From NCBI RefSeq assembly GCF_011039175.1, contig NZ_JAAKEN010000004.1, positions 1 to 64,000 on the forward strand: a stretch of 64,000 bases of DNA. The letters are read 5' to 3'. The notes beneath the pieces were generated by a model that did not search any database, was not told the DNA's origin, and was given only the letters and a program-made list of their open reading frames with translations. Positions 18,248 through 26,522 of the stretch are shown piece after piece; the first letter of the stretch is position 1, and every line of letters starts with the position of its first letter. The stretch comes from Slackia sp. ZJ119. GTDB taxonomy: Bacteria; Actinomycetota; Coriobacteriia; Coriobacteriales; Eggerthellaceae. The translations under genes and the position numbers were made by a program.

Positions 18248-18982
18248 CTACCCGGCGTTTCCTTGGATCGCTTCGCTTGAAAAGTCGATGACCTGGCCCG
18301 ACTTGGCGTCGAGGGTGCATTCGTATTTCGTCGTGCCGTCCGTCAGCGTTATGTCGTACACGGCGATGCCGTCGTCTTGTTCCAGCTTGACTTCGGTGAA
18401 CGTGGCGCTGCCTTCTGGCACGCCGGCGCGTTCGGCTGCGATGGCCTTCGCTTCGTCTTCGGGGATGGCGCCGGCCACGTTGCCGCTTGCAGTCGAGACT
18501 GCTTCGACCTTCCGTTCCAGCACCTCGCCGGTCTTGGCGTTGATGGTGAAGTCGAACTGCTCCGTTTGCGAGGCGAACTCGATGTCGTACGTCTCCACGC
18601 CGTCGTCGACTTCCAGCGCGTTTTTCGTGACCGTCACGTCCGCGGCGGCGAGGCCGGCTTCGGCGAGCGCTCTGTCGAGCGCCTCGTCTTGGCTCATGAT
18701 GCCGTCGGCGCCCTGGGTGTTGCTCGTGTCCTTCATGCTCTTGTCGTCGGTGCCGGCCGCGCGTTCCTGCGTGTTCTGCTCGGCCGACGACGCGCCGTCT
18801 TGCTGCTGGTCGGGCGCGGGTTTTTGCTGCGTTTCGGCGGGGGCGCCCCCGCCGGTCGAGCCGCTGTTTTCGGGGCCGGAGGCGCAGCCGGCCGCCGTCG
18901 TTGCCATGCCGACGGCCAAAAGGGCGCTCAAGGCCAGGGTGGGGAGGGTGCGGTGCAGCGATGCAGACTGATTCTTGCCCAT
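18248..18982 (-). CDS. PepSY-domain lipoprotein
   Basis: A 244-residue exported protein. A signal peptide ends in a lipobox (TTAAGC), so the protein is probably membrane-anchored by a lipid. A Gln/Ser/Asp-rich linker follows. Two PepSY repeats are visible: ALDRALAEAGLAAADVTV through FDFTINAKTGEVLERKVEAV, and AKAIAAERAGVPEG through YECTLDAKSGQVIDFSSEA. PepSY domains are thought to inhibit or bind extracellular peptidases. I chose ATG 18982 because AAGGA lies six bases upstream; an in-frame TTG five codons earlier overlaps that site. Confidence 0.85.
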   Translation of the reverse strand: MGKNQSASLHRTLPTLALSALLAVGMATTAAGCASGPENSGSTGGGAPAETQQKPAPDQQQDGASSAEQNTQERAAGTDDKSMKDTSNTQGADGIMSQDEALDRALAEAGLAAADVTVTKNALEVDDGVETYDIEFASQTEQFDFTINAKTGEVLERKVEAVSTASGNVAGAIPEDEAKAIAAERAGVPEGSATFTEVKLEQDDGIAVYDITLTDGTTKYECTLDAKSGQVIDFSSEAIQGNAG

Positions 18983-19013
18983 GACACATCCTTTCAACAG
19001 GAGTACGTTTCAG

Positions 19014-19043
19014 ATGATAGCAGTTTTGCTATGGTCTTTGCCA
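19014..19043 (-). promoter_or_regulatory. Candidate promoter of the PepSY lipoprotein
   Basis: On the minus strand TATCAT (19014-19019) follows TGGCAA (19038-19043) with an 18-base spacer, about 30 bases before the start codon. It lies downstream of the 6S-like RNA terminator, so the two transcripts are probably separate. Confidence 0.4.
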
Positions 19044-19098
19044 TGGGACGGCGGCGCCGGAGCGCGTCGTTTGAGCAACAAGGGGGCGCGGGAGCGCG

Positions 19099-19272
19099 AA
19101 AAAAGCCCCACCCCTGGCCAGAAGGATGAACCCACCTCAAAAGGTGGGTGCTCGCAGCGGGCTTCCTGGCTTTCGCGTCAACGGACGCGAATCCCCATTT
19201 CACACGCGTCTAGAGCTCCCTCTAGTTCGTGCATCGGTCCATCGCAAAAGTATGACAACAAGGGTGGGACCT
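19099..19272 (-). ncRNA. ssrS: Candidate 6S RNA
   Basis: A free-standing transcript of about 174 nt is predicted on the minus strand. Its 5' end (AGGUCCCACCCUUG) pairs with its 3' end (CAGGGGUGGGGCUU) over about 14 bp including G-U pairs, and a run of six U follows immediately. The 3' half contains a CCCACC/GGUGGG hairpin (19131-19148), comparable to the small hairpin on the 3' side of the 6S central bubble. The middle folds into an apical CUAGAG/CUCUAG stem and a UUCGCGUC/GACGCGAA stem. Length, closing stem, terminator and the flanking rarA gene all fit 6S RNA, which binds the housekeeping RNA polymerase. Nothing like an SRP or tmRNA signature is present. Identification is by structure and context, not by alignment. 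Confidence 0.7.
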
Positions 19273-19279
19273 GACATTG

Positions 19280-19307
19280 AGTATAGGGCACACAAGGTTC
19301 AGGTCAA
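19280..19307 (-). promoter_or_regulatory. Promoter of the 6S-like RNA
   Basis: TTGACC (19302-19307) and TATACT (19280-19285) on the minus strand are spaced by 16 bases. Both boxes are near consensus, and the start seven bases beyond the -10 box coincides with the first base of the closing stem. Confidence 0.65.
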
Positions 19308-19428
19308 GGCTTGACAAACCGCTATTTTCGGTTTTGCCGCCTCCCGTCCGGCCGGGTTGGCCGGGGGCGGTTCGTAGAGGTTTTGCGAAGGGTACTGCAA
19401 ACAGGTGTTCGCATGATACTATAAGGAC

Positions 19429-20742
19429 ATGGAAACGCTTTTCACAGAAATGGAAAACGAGCGGCGCGGCAAGGTCGCCCCGCTGGCCGTGCGCATGCGC
19501 CCGCGCACGTTGGACGAAGTGGCAGGCCAGAAAGACGCGGTCGGGGAAGGGTCGTGGCTGCGCTGCGCCATCGAAAACGACGCGCTCAGCTCGGTCATCC
19601 TGTTCGGCCCGGCCGGCACGGGCAAAACGTCCATAGCGCACGTCATCGCCGAATCGACGAAGGCCGCCTTCGTCGAGGTGTCGGCCATCGGGGGCACCGT
19701 GTCCGACCTGCGCCGCGAAATTTCCGACGCTGAAAAACGGCTTGCCTACGAAGGGCGCCGCACCATCTTGTTCGTCGACGAGATCCACCGCTTCAATCGC
19801 AGCCAGCAAGACGCGCTGCTGCATGCGGTGGAAGACCGCGTCGTCGTGCTGGTGGGCGCCACCACCGAAAACCCCTTCTTCGAAGTGAACTCGGCGCTCA
19901 TCAGCCGCTCGCGCGTGGTTGAGCTGCACAGCCTCTCCGACGAAGACCAGGCGAGGCTCATCGACTGTGCGCTTTCTGACGAGCGCGGCCTTGCCGGCGC
20001 CTACCGGCTTGACGATGCGGCGCACGACGCCATCGTGCTGCTTGCCGGGGGCGACGGGCGCGGGGCGCTCACCACGTTGGAGCTTGCCGCCGGCATGGTG
20101 GCGCCGGGAACGCCCGAAGCGCCCGCCCTCATCGACGAGGCCGTCGTCCGCGCCGCCACGCCGCACCGGGCGCTTGCCTACGACAAGAACAAAGACATGC
20201 ACTATGACGTCATTTCGGCGTTCATCAAGTCCATGCGCGGGTCCGACCCGGACGCCGCCCTGTATTGGCTCGCCCGCATGATCGACGGCGGCGAGGACCC
20301 GAAGTTCATTGCGCGGCGCATGTTCATCGCCGCATCCGAAGACGTCGGCAACGCCGATCCGCAGGCGCTGCTGGTGGCCGAGGCCGCATTCAAGGCCGCC
20401 GAGGTCATCGGGTATCCCGAATGCCGCATAAACTTGGCCCAGGCCGCCATCTACCTGGCTTTGGCGCCGAAGTCCAACGCCGCCGAGGCCGGCATCGACG
20501 CCGCTTTGGCCGAGGTGCGCAAGGGCCCCGCCCGCGCCGTGCCCGACCATTTGCGCGACCGCCACCGCCCCGGCTCGGAAAACTACGGAGCCTACCGCTA
20601 TCCGCACAGCTACCCGTCCGGCTGGGTCGACCAGCAGTACCTGCCCGACGGCCTTGAGCGCGGCTGCTTCTTCAAGCCCACCGAGCGCGGCTGGGAAGCC
20701 TTTCGCACCGAAGCCGCCTCGCGCGACCGGAAGGGCCGTTGA
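19429..20742 (+). CDS. rarA: Replication-associated recombination protein A (AAA+ ATPase)
   Basis: RarA (MgsA) is a clamp-loader-like AAA+ ATPase that acts at stalled replication forks. At 437 residues the length is normal. The Walker A motif GPAGTGKTS lies near residue 60 and Walker B with FVDEIHRFN follows, then the ATTENPFFEVNSALISR sensor segment. The C-terminal family signature is clear: MHYDVISAFIKSMRGSDPDAAL and HNYP-like PHSYPSGWVDQQYLPD. ATG 19429 has AAGGA very close to it; ATG 19450 is an alternative. The gene diverges from the 6S-like RNA. Confidence 0.95.
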   Translation: METLFTEMENERRGKVAPLAVRMRPRTLDEVAGQKDAVGEGSWLRCAIENDALSSVILFGPAGTGKTSIAHVIAESTKAAFVEVSAIGGTVSDLRREISDAEKRLAYEGRRTILFVDEIHRFNRSQQDALLHAVEDRVVVLVGATTENPFFEVNSALISRSRVVELHSLSDEDQARLIDCALSDERGLAGAYRLDDAAHDAIVLLAGGDGRGALTTLELAAGMVAPGTPEAPALIDEAVVRAATPHRALAYDKNKDMHYDVISAFIKSMRGSDPDAALYWLARMIDGGEDPKFIARRMFIAASEDVGNADPQALLVAEAAFKAAEVIGYPECRINLAQAAIYLALAPKSNAAEAGIDAALAEVRKGPARAVPDHLRDRHRPGSENYGAYRYPHSYPSGWVDQQYLPDGLERGCFFKPTERGWEAFRTEAASRDRKGR

Positions 20743-20848
20743 GCGGGCCTCGAAACTGCCGCCTCTCAGGGCGGCAACGGATCGTTGACCCCTCGTGCCT
20801 CTGAAGTGAATTCGCATCAGGCCGCTTATAGAATAATCGCGCCAGTGT

Positions 20849-20873
20849 TATAGTGGAGACCTTTAGAACAGGA
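20849..20873 (+). promoter_or_regulatory. -10-like box and ribosome binding site before the DUF948 gene
   Basis: TATAGT (20849-20854) is followed by a full AGGAGG a few bases before the ATG at 20883. The leader would be only about 20 bases. Confidence 0.35.
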
Positions 20874-20882
20874 GGCGCCCTT

Positions 20883-21623
20883 ATGGACATCAATGAAGTC
20901 ATCGGCATCGTTTTGCCAATCGTCTATATCCTGGTGGGGTGTGCGCTGGTGTGGCTTGTCATCGAGCTTGTCATGACCATCCGCAAGACGCGCACGACCG
21001 TCGACGACATGAAAGCGCAGCTGGAGCCGACGCTGAAAAACGTCGCCGAGCTGACCGAGCAGGTCAAGCCGGCGGTGGCGAAGATCGATCCGCTCGTCGA
21101 CCGCGTGTCGCTCACGGTGGACGCGGCGAATTTGGAGCTGATGCGCGTCGACCAGATCCTCGAGGACGTGACCGACATCACCGATTCGGTGTCGTCGGCC
21201 GTCGAAACCGTCGACAACGTCACGAACGCCCCGATGGAGCTGGTGAACAACGTGACGTCCCGGGTGCGCAACGCGTTCAAGGCCAAGCGGGCCTCTGATG
21301 CGTCGGTCGCTGCGGGCAGCGCGAAGGCCGATGCGTCGAAGACCACCCGCGAAGCCGCCGTCCGCGCCGCCCAGACCGCCACAGACGCGGTCCGCTCGAC
21401 GGCGGAAACCGTGCGCGACGCCGCGCAGGACGCCGTGAACGACGCACGCGAGGCTCGCGAGGAGCAGAAGGCCGAGTCTGAGGAAAAGGCCCGCACCCGC
21501 CGCGCTGCCGTGAGCGTCGCCAACGAGACTGCCGGCAACGTGCTGAACGCCGTGGCCGCCAGCGTCGACCAGGACGCCGGGTCCGTCGCCGGGCAAGACG
21601 CCGGCGACGCCGTCCGCAACTGA
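20883..21623 (+). CDS. DUF948-family membrane-anchored coiled-coil protein
   Basis: A 246-residue protein with one N-terminal membrane helix (about residues 5-32) and a long helical, Ala/Asp/Glu/Arg-rich cytoplasmic part. Residues 35-125 show the heptad-like DUF948 pattern (TRTTVDDMKAQLEPTLKNVA, then VDNVTNAPMELVNNVTSRV). The tail is low-complexity. DUF948 proteins are of unknown function and often described as general-stress-like. AGGAGG precedes ATG 20883 at ideal spacing. It is probably cotranscribed with the AI-2E permease 30 bases downstream. Confidence 0.75.
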   Translation: MDINEVIGIVLPIVYILVGCALVWLVIELVMTIRKTRTTVDDMKAQLEPTLKNVAELTEQVKPAVAKIDPLVDRVSLTVDAANLELMRVDQILEDVTDITDSVSSAVETVDNVTNAPMELVNNVTSRVRNAFKAKRASDASVAAGSAKADASKTTREAAVRAAQTATDAVRSTAETVRDAAQDAVNDAREAREEQKAESEEKARTRRAAVSVANETAGNVLNAVAASVDQDAGSVAGQDAGDAVRN

Positions 21624-21653
21624 CCGTGCTTTTCGATGCAAGGCGGTGATTCC

Positions 21654-23174
21654 GTGAGCGTGTCCAAAACGCCCCATGCCCATGACAATGAAGCCTCGTC
21701 GGAAGATCTCGCAGGCGTGCCTGCGGGGTCTTCCCCTGTTTCGGCCGCGCCTGCCGCTTCGGCGTTTCCGCCGGCCCGTGCAGGGGCGGCGGGCGAGCAG
21801 GAGCGCGGCCTTGACGCCGCCTGCGCGGCCGCGCCCGACGAGCGTCGGCGGCAGCGCGACATGCGCGTCAAGTCCGCCGCCTTCACCATCTGGGCCGTCA
21901 TCGGCGCATGCGTGCTCACCGGCGTGGGCATCTATCTGCTCAACATCCTTTCGGTGCCCATCGGCATCATTCTGTGGACGGTCATCATCATCTTCTGCTT
22001 GCGCGGCGTCGTGAACGGCCTGGAGTCGCGCGGCGTCTCCCGCGCCATCGGCACCGCCGTGGCCTACGTCGCCATGGTGGTCGTGCTCGCGCTTTTGGGG
22101 CTGGTGCTCTTCTCGCCCATGTTCGGCGTAGGCGACCAGTTCCAAAACCTCGTCCAGTCCATTCCGGGCTACGTCGAGGACATGGCCGCCTGGGCCGGCG
22201 AGCTGTACGCCCGCTATGCCGACGTGCTGTCGAACTTCCAGGTGCAGCAATACCTCACTGACGCCATGAACGGGCTGGTCGTTTGGGTGTCGGGCTTCGC
22301 GCAGCAGAGCGCCAACAGCGTGATGGCCATCGGCAGCGGCGTGGCGAACACGTTCGTGGCTTTGGGATTCGCCCTGGTCATCGCCTTCTGGATTCTTATC
22401 GACCTGCCGGCCATCGGGCGCGAGGTCAAGCGCATCGGCGGCCCGCGGCATGAAGAGGCGCTCACGATGCTGTACCTGACGGTCACGCGCGTCATGGGCG
22501 GCTACATCAAGGGGACGCTTTTGCAGTGCGGCATCATCGGCGCGGGGTGCATCGTCTTGTTCGTCGCCCTCAAGCTTCCCAACGCCGTCGCGCTGGGAGT
22601 CATCGCTGGCGTGCTCAACATCATTCCCATCATCGGGCCGTGGCTTGGCGGGGCGCTTGCCGCCGTGGTGGGCCTGTTCGTCAACGTGTGGGTGGCGCTT
22701 GGCGTGCTCATCGGCACCATCATCATCCAGCAGATCGTCTACACGTTCGTCTCGCCCAAGATCATGTCGGAATCGGTCGACGTGCATCCGGCGCTGACGC
22801 TTCTCGCCCTCATGACCGGCTCGGCCATCGGCGGCGCCATGAGCGGCCTTTCCGGGTCCCTTGTGGGCATGTTGGCATCGATTCCGTTTGTAGCCGTCGC
22901 GAAGTCGGTTTTCGTGTATTATTTCGAGAAGTCTACCGGTCGGCGCCTCGTTTCCACCACCGGCGTGTTCTTCAAGGGCCGCGTCGAGAAAGGCGGCGTC
23001 AATCCCATCGAAGATGCGACGGGCGTCGGGGCGAATCCCTCGGGCGCGGGCGACGATGCTTCGCGGCAGCGCCAGGATCGCAAAGCCGGCCAGACGTTCG
23101 CGGCGCGCTTCCGCCGCCAGGAAGGAAGCGCCGACTCGGACGACGACTCGGGCGGTCCGAACGCCAACGGCTAG
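21654..23174 (+). CDS. AI-2E family transporter/permease
   Basis: A 506-residue membrane protein of the AI-2E exporter family (TqsA/YdiK type). About eight helices are visible between residues 70 and 420, with the family segment GVIAGVLNIIPIIGPWLGG and a later QQIVYTFVSPKIMSESVDVHP. The ends are hydrophilic: about 65 Ala/Ser-rich residues at the N-terminus and 80 Asp/Arg-rich residues at the C-terminus. Substrate is unknown; few members really move AI-2. I chose the GTG at 21654 (AAGGCGG seven bases upstream); an in-frame ATG at 21636 has no site. Confidence 0.85.
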   Translation: MSVSKTPHAHDNEASSEDLAGVPAGSSPVSAAPAASAFPPARAGAAGEQERGLDAACAAAPDERRRQRDMRVKSAAFTIWAVIGACVLTGVGIYLLNILSVPIGIILWTVIIIFCLRGVVNGLESRGVSRAIGTAVAYVAMVVVLALLGLVLFSPMFGVGDQFQNLVQSIPGYVEDMAAWAGELYARYADVLSNFQVQQYLTDAMNGLVVWVSGFAQQSANSVMAIGSGVANTFVALGFALVIAFWILIDLPAIGREVKRIGGPRHEEALTMLYLTVTRVMGGYIKGTLLQCGIIGAGCIVLFVALKLPNAVALGVIAGVLNIIPIIGPWLGGALAAVVGLFVNVWVALGVLIGTIIIQQIVYTFVSPKIMSESVDVHPALTLLALMTGSAIGGAMSGLSGSLVGMLASIPFVAVAKSVFVYYFEKSTGRRLVSTTGVFFKGRVEKGGVNPIEDATGVGANPSGAGDDASRQRQDRKAGQTFAARFRRQEGSADSDDDSGGPNANG

Positions 23175-23205
23175 GCGCGGCCGCCGTCGATCAGCAAGGT
23201 TGAAG

Positions 23206-23231
23206 CGTGCCCCGGCATTGTCCGGGGCACG
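23206..23231 (+). terminator. Hairpin between the AI-2E gene and alaS
   Basis: A perfect 10-bp stem (cgtgccccgg / ccggggcacg) with a 6-base loop follows the permease stop codon by about 30 bases. No T run follows; it may be a terminator or a leader structure of alaS. Confidence 0.5.
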
Positions 23232-23265
23232 AAACGCATTACTAGGGAAGAGGTAAAGGGAGCTC

Positions 23266-25902
23266 ATGCAGTATATGACCACCGCGGAAATTCGCGAGAA
23301 GTACCTGTCGTTTTTCGAAGAGAAGGGATGCAAGCGCATGCCTTCTTCGTCGCTTATCCCCGACGATCCTTCGCTGTTGCTCACCAGCGCGGGCATGGTG
23401 CAGTTCAAGCCCTACTTCCTGCAGCAAAAGCACCTGGAAGCGCCCTATGTCGGCACGACGACGGTCCAGAAGTGCGTGCGCACCAACGACATCGACATCA
23501 TCGGCACCACCGGGCGCCACCTGAGCTTCTTCGAGATGCTCGGCAACTTCAGCTTCGGCGAGTACTTCAAAGAAGAGATGTGCGCATGGGCCTACGAGTT
23601 CTCCACCGAGGTGCTGGGCCTGTCGGCCGAGCGTTTGTACTTCACCGTGTTCGAGGACGACGACGAGACCATCGAGATCTGGAAGGCGCTCGGCGTGCCC
23701 GAGAACCACATTTCCAAGCTGGGCGAAGACGACAACTTCTGGCGCGCCGGTCCTACCGGCCCGTGCGGCCCCTGCTCGGAAATCTACTTCGACCAGGGCG
23801 AAGAGTTCGGCTGCGGCAGTCCTGACTGTGCGCCGGGCTGCGACTGCGACCGCTTTTTGGAATACTGGAACTGCGTGTTCACCCAGTACGACGGCCAGGA
23901 AGACGGCACGCTGGCGCCGCTGCCGAAGAAAAACATCGACACCGGCATGGGCTTGGAGCGCATCGCCGCCATCATGCAGGGCGTGCAGTCCAACTACGAA
24001 ACCGACGTGCTGCGCTCGCTCGTGAGCGTCGGCGAGCGTTTGACCGGCACCGTGTACGGCGACGACGGCGCCGTCGACCTTTCGCTGCGCATCATGGCCG
24101 ATCACAGCCGCGCGGTCACGTTCATGATCGCCGACGGCATTCTGCCGTCCAACGAAGGCCGCGGCTACGTGCTGCGCCGCCTGCTGCGCCGCGCCGTCAT
24201 GAAGGGGCACCTGCTCGGCTTGGACAAGCCCTTCTTGAACGAATACGTCGACGAGATCGTGCGCCTCATGGGGCATGTGTATCCCGAGATCGTCGAGAAC
24301 CGCGAGCTTGCCCGCCGCGTCATCTTGTCCGAGGAAGAGCGTTTCGGCGCGAACCTGCGCCAGGGCCGGGCGTTTTTGGACGAGGCGCTGGCCCAGCTTG
24401 AAGGCACGGTGCTGCCGGGCGAGCAGGCGTTCATCCTGCACGACACCTATGGCTTTCCGGTCGAGATCACCAGCGAGCTTGCCGACGAGCGCGGCATTCA
24501 GGTCGATCTGGACGGGTTCGAGGTCTGCATGAACGAACAGCGCGAGCGTGCCCGCGCGGCCAACACGAAAGACGCCGAGGCGGCTTGGTCCACCTATGGC
24601 GGCGTGATGAGCGACGTGCTTGACGCCACCGGCCCCACCGAGTTTCTGGGGTATGAAAACGTCGAGGCCGACGCCCGCATCGTGGCGCTTGTGCGGGACG
24701 GCGAGCTTGTCGACGCGCTCGAGGCGGGCGACGAGGGCCGCGTCGTGCTGGCGCGCACGCCGTTTTACGCCGAGAAGGGCGGCCAGGTGGGCGACACCGG
24801 CTGCTTGGAGACGTCTGACGCCACAGCCCGCGTCACCGACACCCAGGAACCCGAAAAGGGCCTTATCGCGCACACGGTCGTCGTGGAAAACGGGCGGCTT
24901 GCCACTGGTCAGGACGTGCATGCGGCCATCGACGCGCCGCGCCGCGCCCGCATTTGCCGCAACCACACCGCCACGCACATCTTGCACTGGGCTTTGCGCA
25001 AGGTGCTCGGCGACCATGTGAAGCAGGCCGGATCGCTCGTGGCTCCCAACCGCCTTCGCTTCGACTTCACCCATTACGAGGCGGTGGCCCCCGAGCAGAT
25101 CCGCGAGGTGGAGCGTCTCGCCAACGAGAAGATCATGGAAAACCACCTCGTCACCTACTATGAAACGTCGCTTGACGAGGCCCGCAAGAAGGGCGTCATG
25201 GCGCTGTTCGGCGAAAAGTACGGCGAAATCGTGCGCGTGCTCGACATCGAGGGCTTCTCGACGGAGCTGTGCGGCGGCACGCACGTGGGCGCGACGAGCG
25301 AGATCGGCTTCGTGAAGATCACGACCGAGACGAGCGTCGGCGCGAACCTGCGCCGCATCGAGGCCGTGACGAGCTTCGACGCGCTGGCCTACGCGAATTC
25401 CATCGAGGCGGAGCTGAAGGAGACGGCTTCTACGCTCGGCGTGCCGATGTTCGACGTGTCCGAGCGTGCGGCGGCCAATGTCAAGCAGCTCAAGGACCTC
25501 AACGCGAAGATGAAGTTCAACCGCGAAGCGATGGCTGCGAACGATCTTGCGAAGCTGTTCGATTACGTGGCGGAAAGCAAGCAGGGCTACCGGGTGCTCA
25601 TTGCAGAGGTCGACGGCTTCGACGCCGGCCAGCTGCGCAACGGCTGGGACCTTGCACGCGCCCGCGTGGAGCATCTCGGCGCCGTCGTGTTTGCGTCGGT
25701 GAAGGACGACCGGCCCATCCTGCTGGCGGCCGGCACGGCCGAGGCGGTGGAGGCGGGCTTCGACGCCGGCGCCGTCATCAAGGCCATCGCGCCGGCGGTG
25801 AAGGGCGGCGGCGGCGGCAAGCCGACCATGGCCCAAGCGGGCGGCAAGGATGCCTCAGGCGTCAAGGCCGCCTTGCAAACGGCCCGTGACATGCTGCTGT
25901 AG
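23266..25902 (+). CDS. alaS: Alanyl-tRNA synthetase
   Basis: This class II synthetase charges and proofreads tRNA-Ala. The full 878-residue length is normal. The aminoacylation core is clear (SSLIPDDPSLLLTSAGMVQF, then TTGRHLSFFEMLGNFSFGEYF). The editing domain carries the zinc-binding HTATH (near residue 567) and CGGTH (near 668). The C-terminal DHHA1 domain ends in KGGGGGKPTMAQAGG. AAGGGAG precedes the ATG. It heads a run alaS-ruvX-mltG-yqeG-aroE in one direction, an order common in Actinobacteria and Firmicutes for the first three. Confidence 0.97.
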   Translation: MQYMTTAEIREKYLSFFEEKGCKRMPSSSLIPDDPSLLLTSAGMVQFKPYFLQQKHLEAPYVGTTTVQKCVRTNDIDIIGTTGRHLSFFEMLGNFSFGEYFKEEMCAWAYEFSTEVLGLSAERLYFTVFEDDDETIEIWKALGVPENHISKLGEDDNFWRAGPTGPCGPCSEIYFDQGEEFGCGSPDCAPGCDCDRFLEYWNCVFTQYDGQEDGTLAPLPKKNIDTGMGLERIAAIMQGVQSNYETDVLRSLVSVGERLTGTVYGDDGAVDLSLRIMADHSRAVTFMIADGILPSNEGRGYVLRRLLRRAVMKGHLLGLDKPFLNEYVDEIVRLMGHVYPEIVENRELARRVILSEEERFGANLRQGRAFLDEALAQLEGTVLPGEQAFILHDTYGFPVEITSELADERGIQVDLDGFEVCMNEQRERARAANTKDAEAAWSTYGGVMSDVLDATGPTEFLGYENVEADARIVALVRDGELVDALEAGDEGRVVLARTPFYAEKGGQVGDTGCLETSDATARVTDTQEPEKGLIAHTVVVENGRLATGQDVHAAIDAPRRARICRNHTATHILHWALRKVLGDHVKQAGSLVAPNRLRFDFTHYEAVAPEQIREVERLANEKIMENHLVTYYETSLDEARKKGVMALFGEKYGEIVRVLDIEGFSTELCGGTHVGATSEIGFVKITTETSVGANLRRIEAVTSFDALAYANSIEAELKETASTLGVPMFDVSERAAANVKQLKDLNAKMKFNREAMAANDLAKLFDYVAESKQGYRVLIAEVDGFDAGQLRNGWDLARARVEHLGAVVFASVKDDRPILLAAGTAEAVEAGFDAGAVIKAIAPAVKGGGGGKPTMAQAGGKDASGVKAALQTARDMLL

Positions 25903-26033
25903 CAGGCGAAAGGCTTGGGGGACGTGCTGGCCTATTCTGCCAGCCTTGGCGCAGACGGGGCCGGTGTCCGGCGGTCCGGATGCCGCATCGGCGGCCGATC
26001 TGCGCGTGCCACAGCGTGAACGGGAATTGTTGG

Positions 26034-26063
26034 CGAGCCAAGGCCAAGTGAGGCTTTGGCTCG
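26034..26063 (+). terminator. Hairpin between alaS and ruvX
   Basis: The arms cgagccaaggcc and ggctttggctcg pair over about 12 bases with one mismatch and a small loop, 22 bases before the ruvX start codon. It could partly terminate alaS transcripts or protect the processed end; the few T residues after it are interrupted. Confidence 0.4.
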
Positions 26064-26084
26064 CTTTCGTGAAAGGACGCTGCC

Positions 26085-26522
26085 ATGCGCGTGATGGCCC
26101 TTGACATCGGCGAGACCCGCATCGGGATCGCGATCAGCGATCCTGCCGCCCGCGTCGCCACGCCCGTGTGCGTGCTGCCGGCGTCCGAGGTCGAGCACGG
26201 TTCGAAGCCGTGGCGGCGCGTGCTGCAGGACTGGGAGCCCGAAGCGCTTGTGTGCGGGCTGCCGCGTTCGCTCGACGGGTCGGAAGGGCCTCAGGCGCAT
26301 CGCGTCCGCGAGGTGGCGCAAGCCGTCTCAGAAGCTGCTGACCTGCCCTTATACTTCACCGATGAGCGTCTCAGCTCCGTTGAGGCCAAACGTATTTTGC
26401 GTGAAAAGGGTTGCTCTGAACGGGAGATGCGCGGAAAAGTGGATATGATAGCCGCCAGTATATTCTTGCAGGCGTGGCTCGATTTGCGCCGCAATGAGGA
26501 AAAGGACCCTTCAAGCTTATGA
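26085..26522 (+). CDS. ruvX: RuvX/YqgF pre-16S rRNA nuclease family protein
   Basis: A 145-residue RNase H-fold protein. The signature MALDIGETRIGIAISDP opens the protein with the first catalytic Asp. FTDERLSSVEA and the late KVDMIAASIFLQAWLD carry the other acidic residues. YqgF in E. coli is needed for final 16S rRNA 5' processing; a Holliday-junction role has also been proposed. GAAAGGA precedes the ATG. Its last four bases overlap the mltG start (ATGA), so the two are translationally coupled. Confidence 0.93.
   Translation: MRVMALDIGETRIGIAISDPAARVATPVCVLPASEVEHGSKPWRRVLQDWEPEALVCGLPRSLDGSEGPQAHRVREVAQAVSEAADLPLYFTDERLSSVEAKRILREKGCSEREMRGKVDMIAASIFLQAWLDLRRNEEKDPSSL

Noticed and set aside
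19099-19272. Riboswitch or SRP RNA as an alternative to 6S RNA
   Set aside because: The 5' and 3' ends pair and end in a U run, giving a free RNA rather than a leader; the GGAA-loop signature of SRP RNA is missing.
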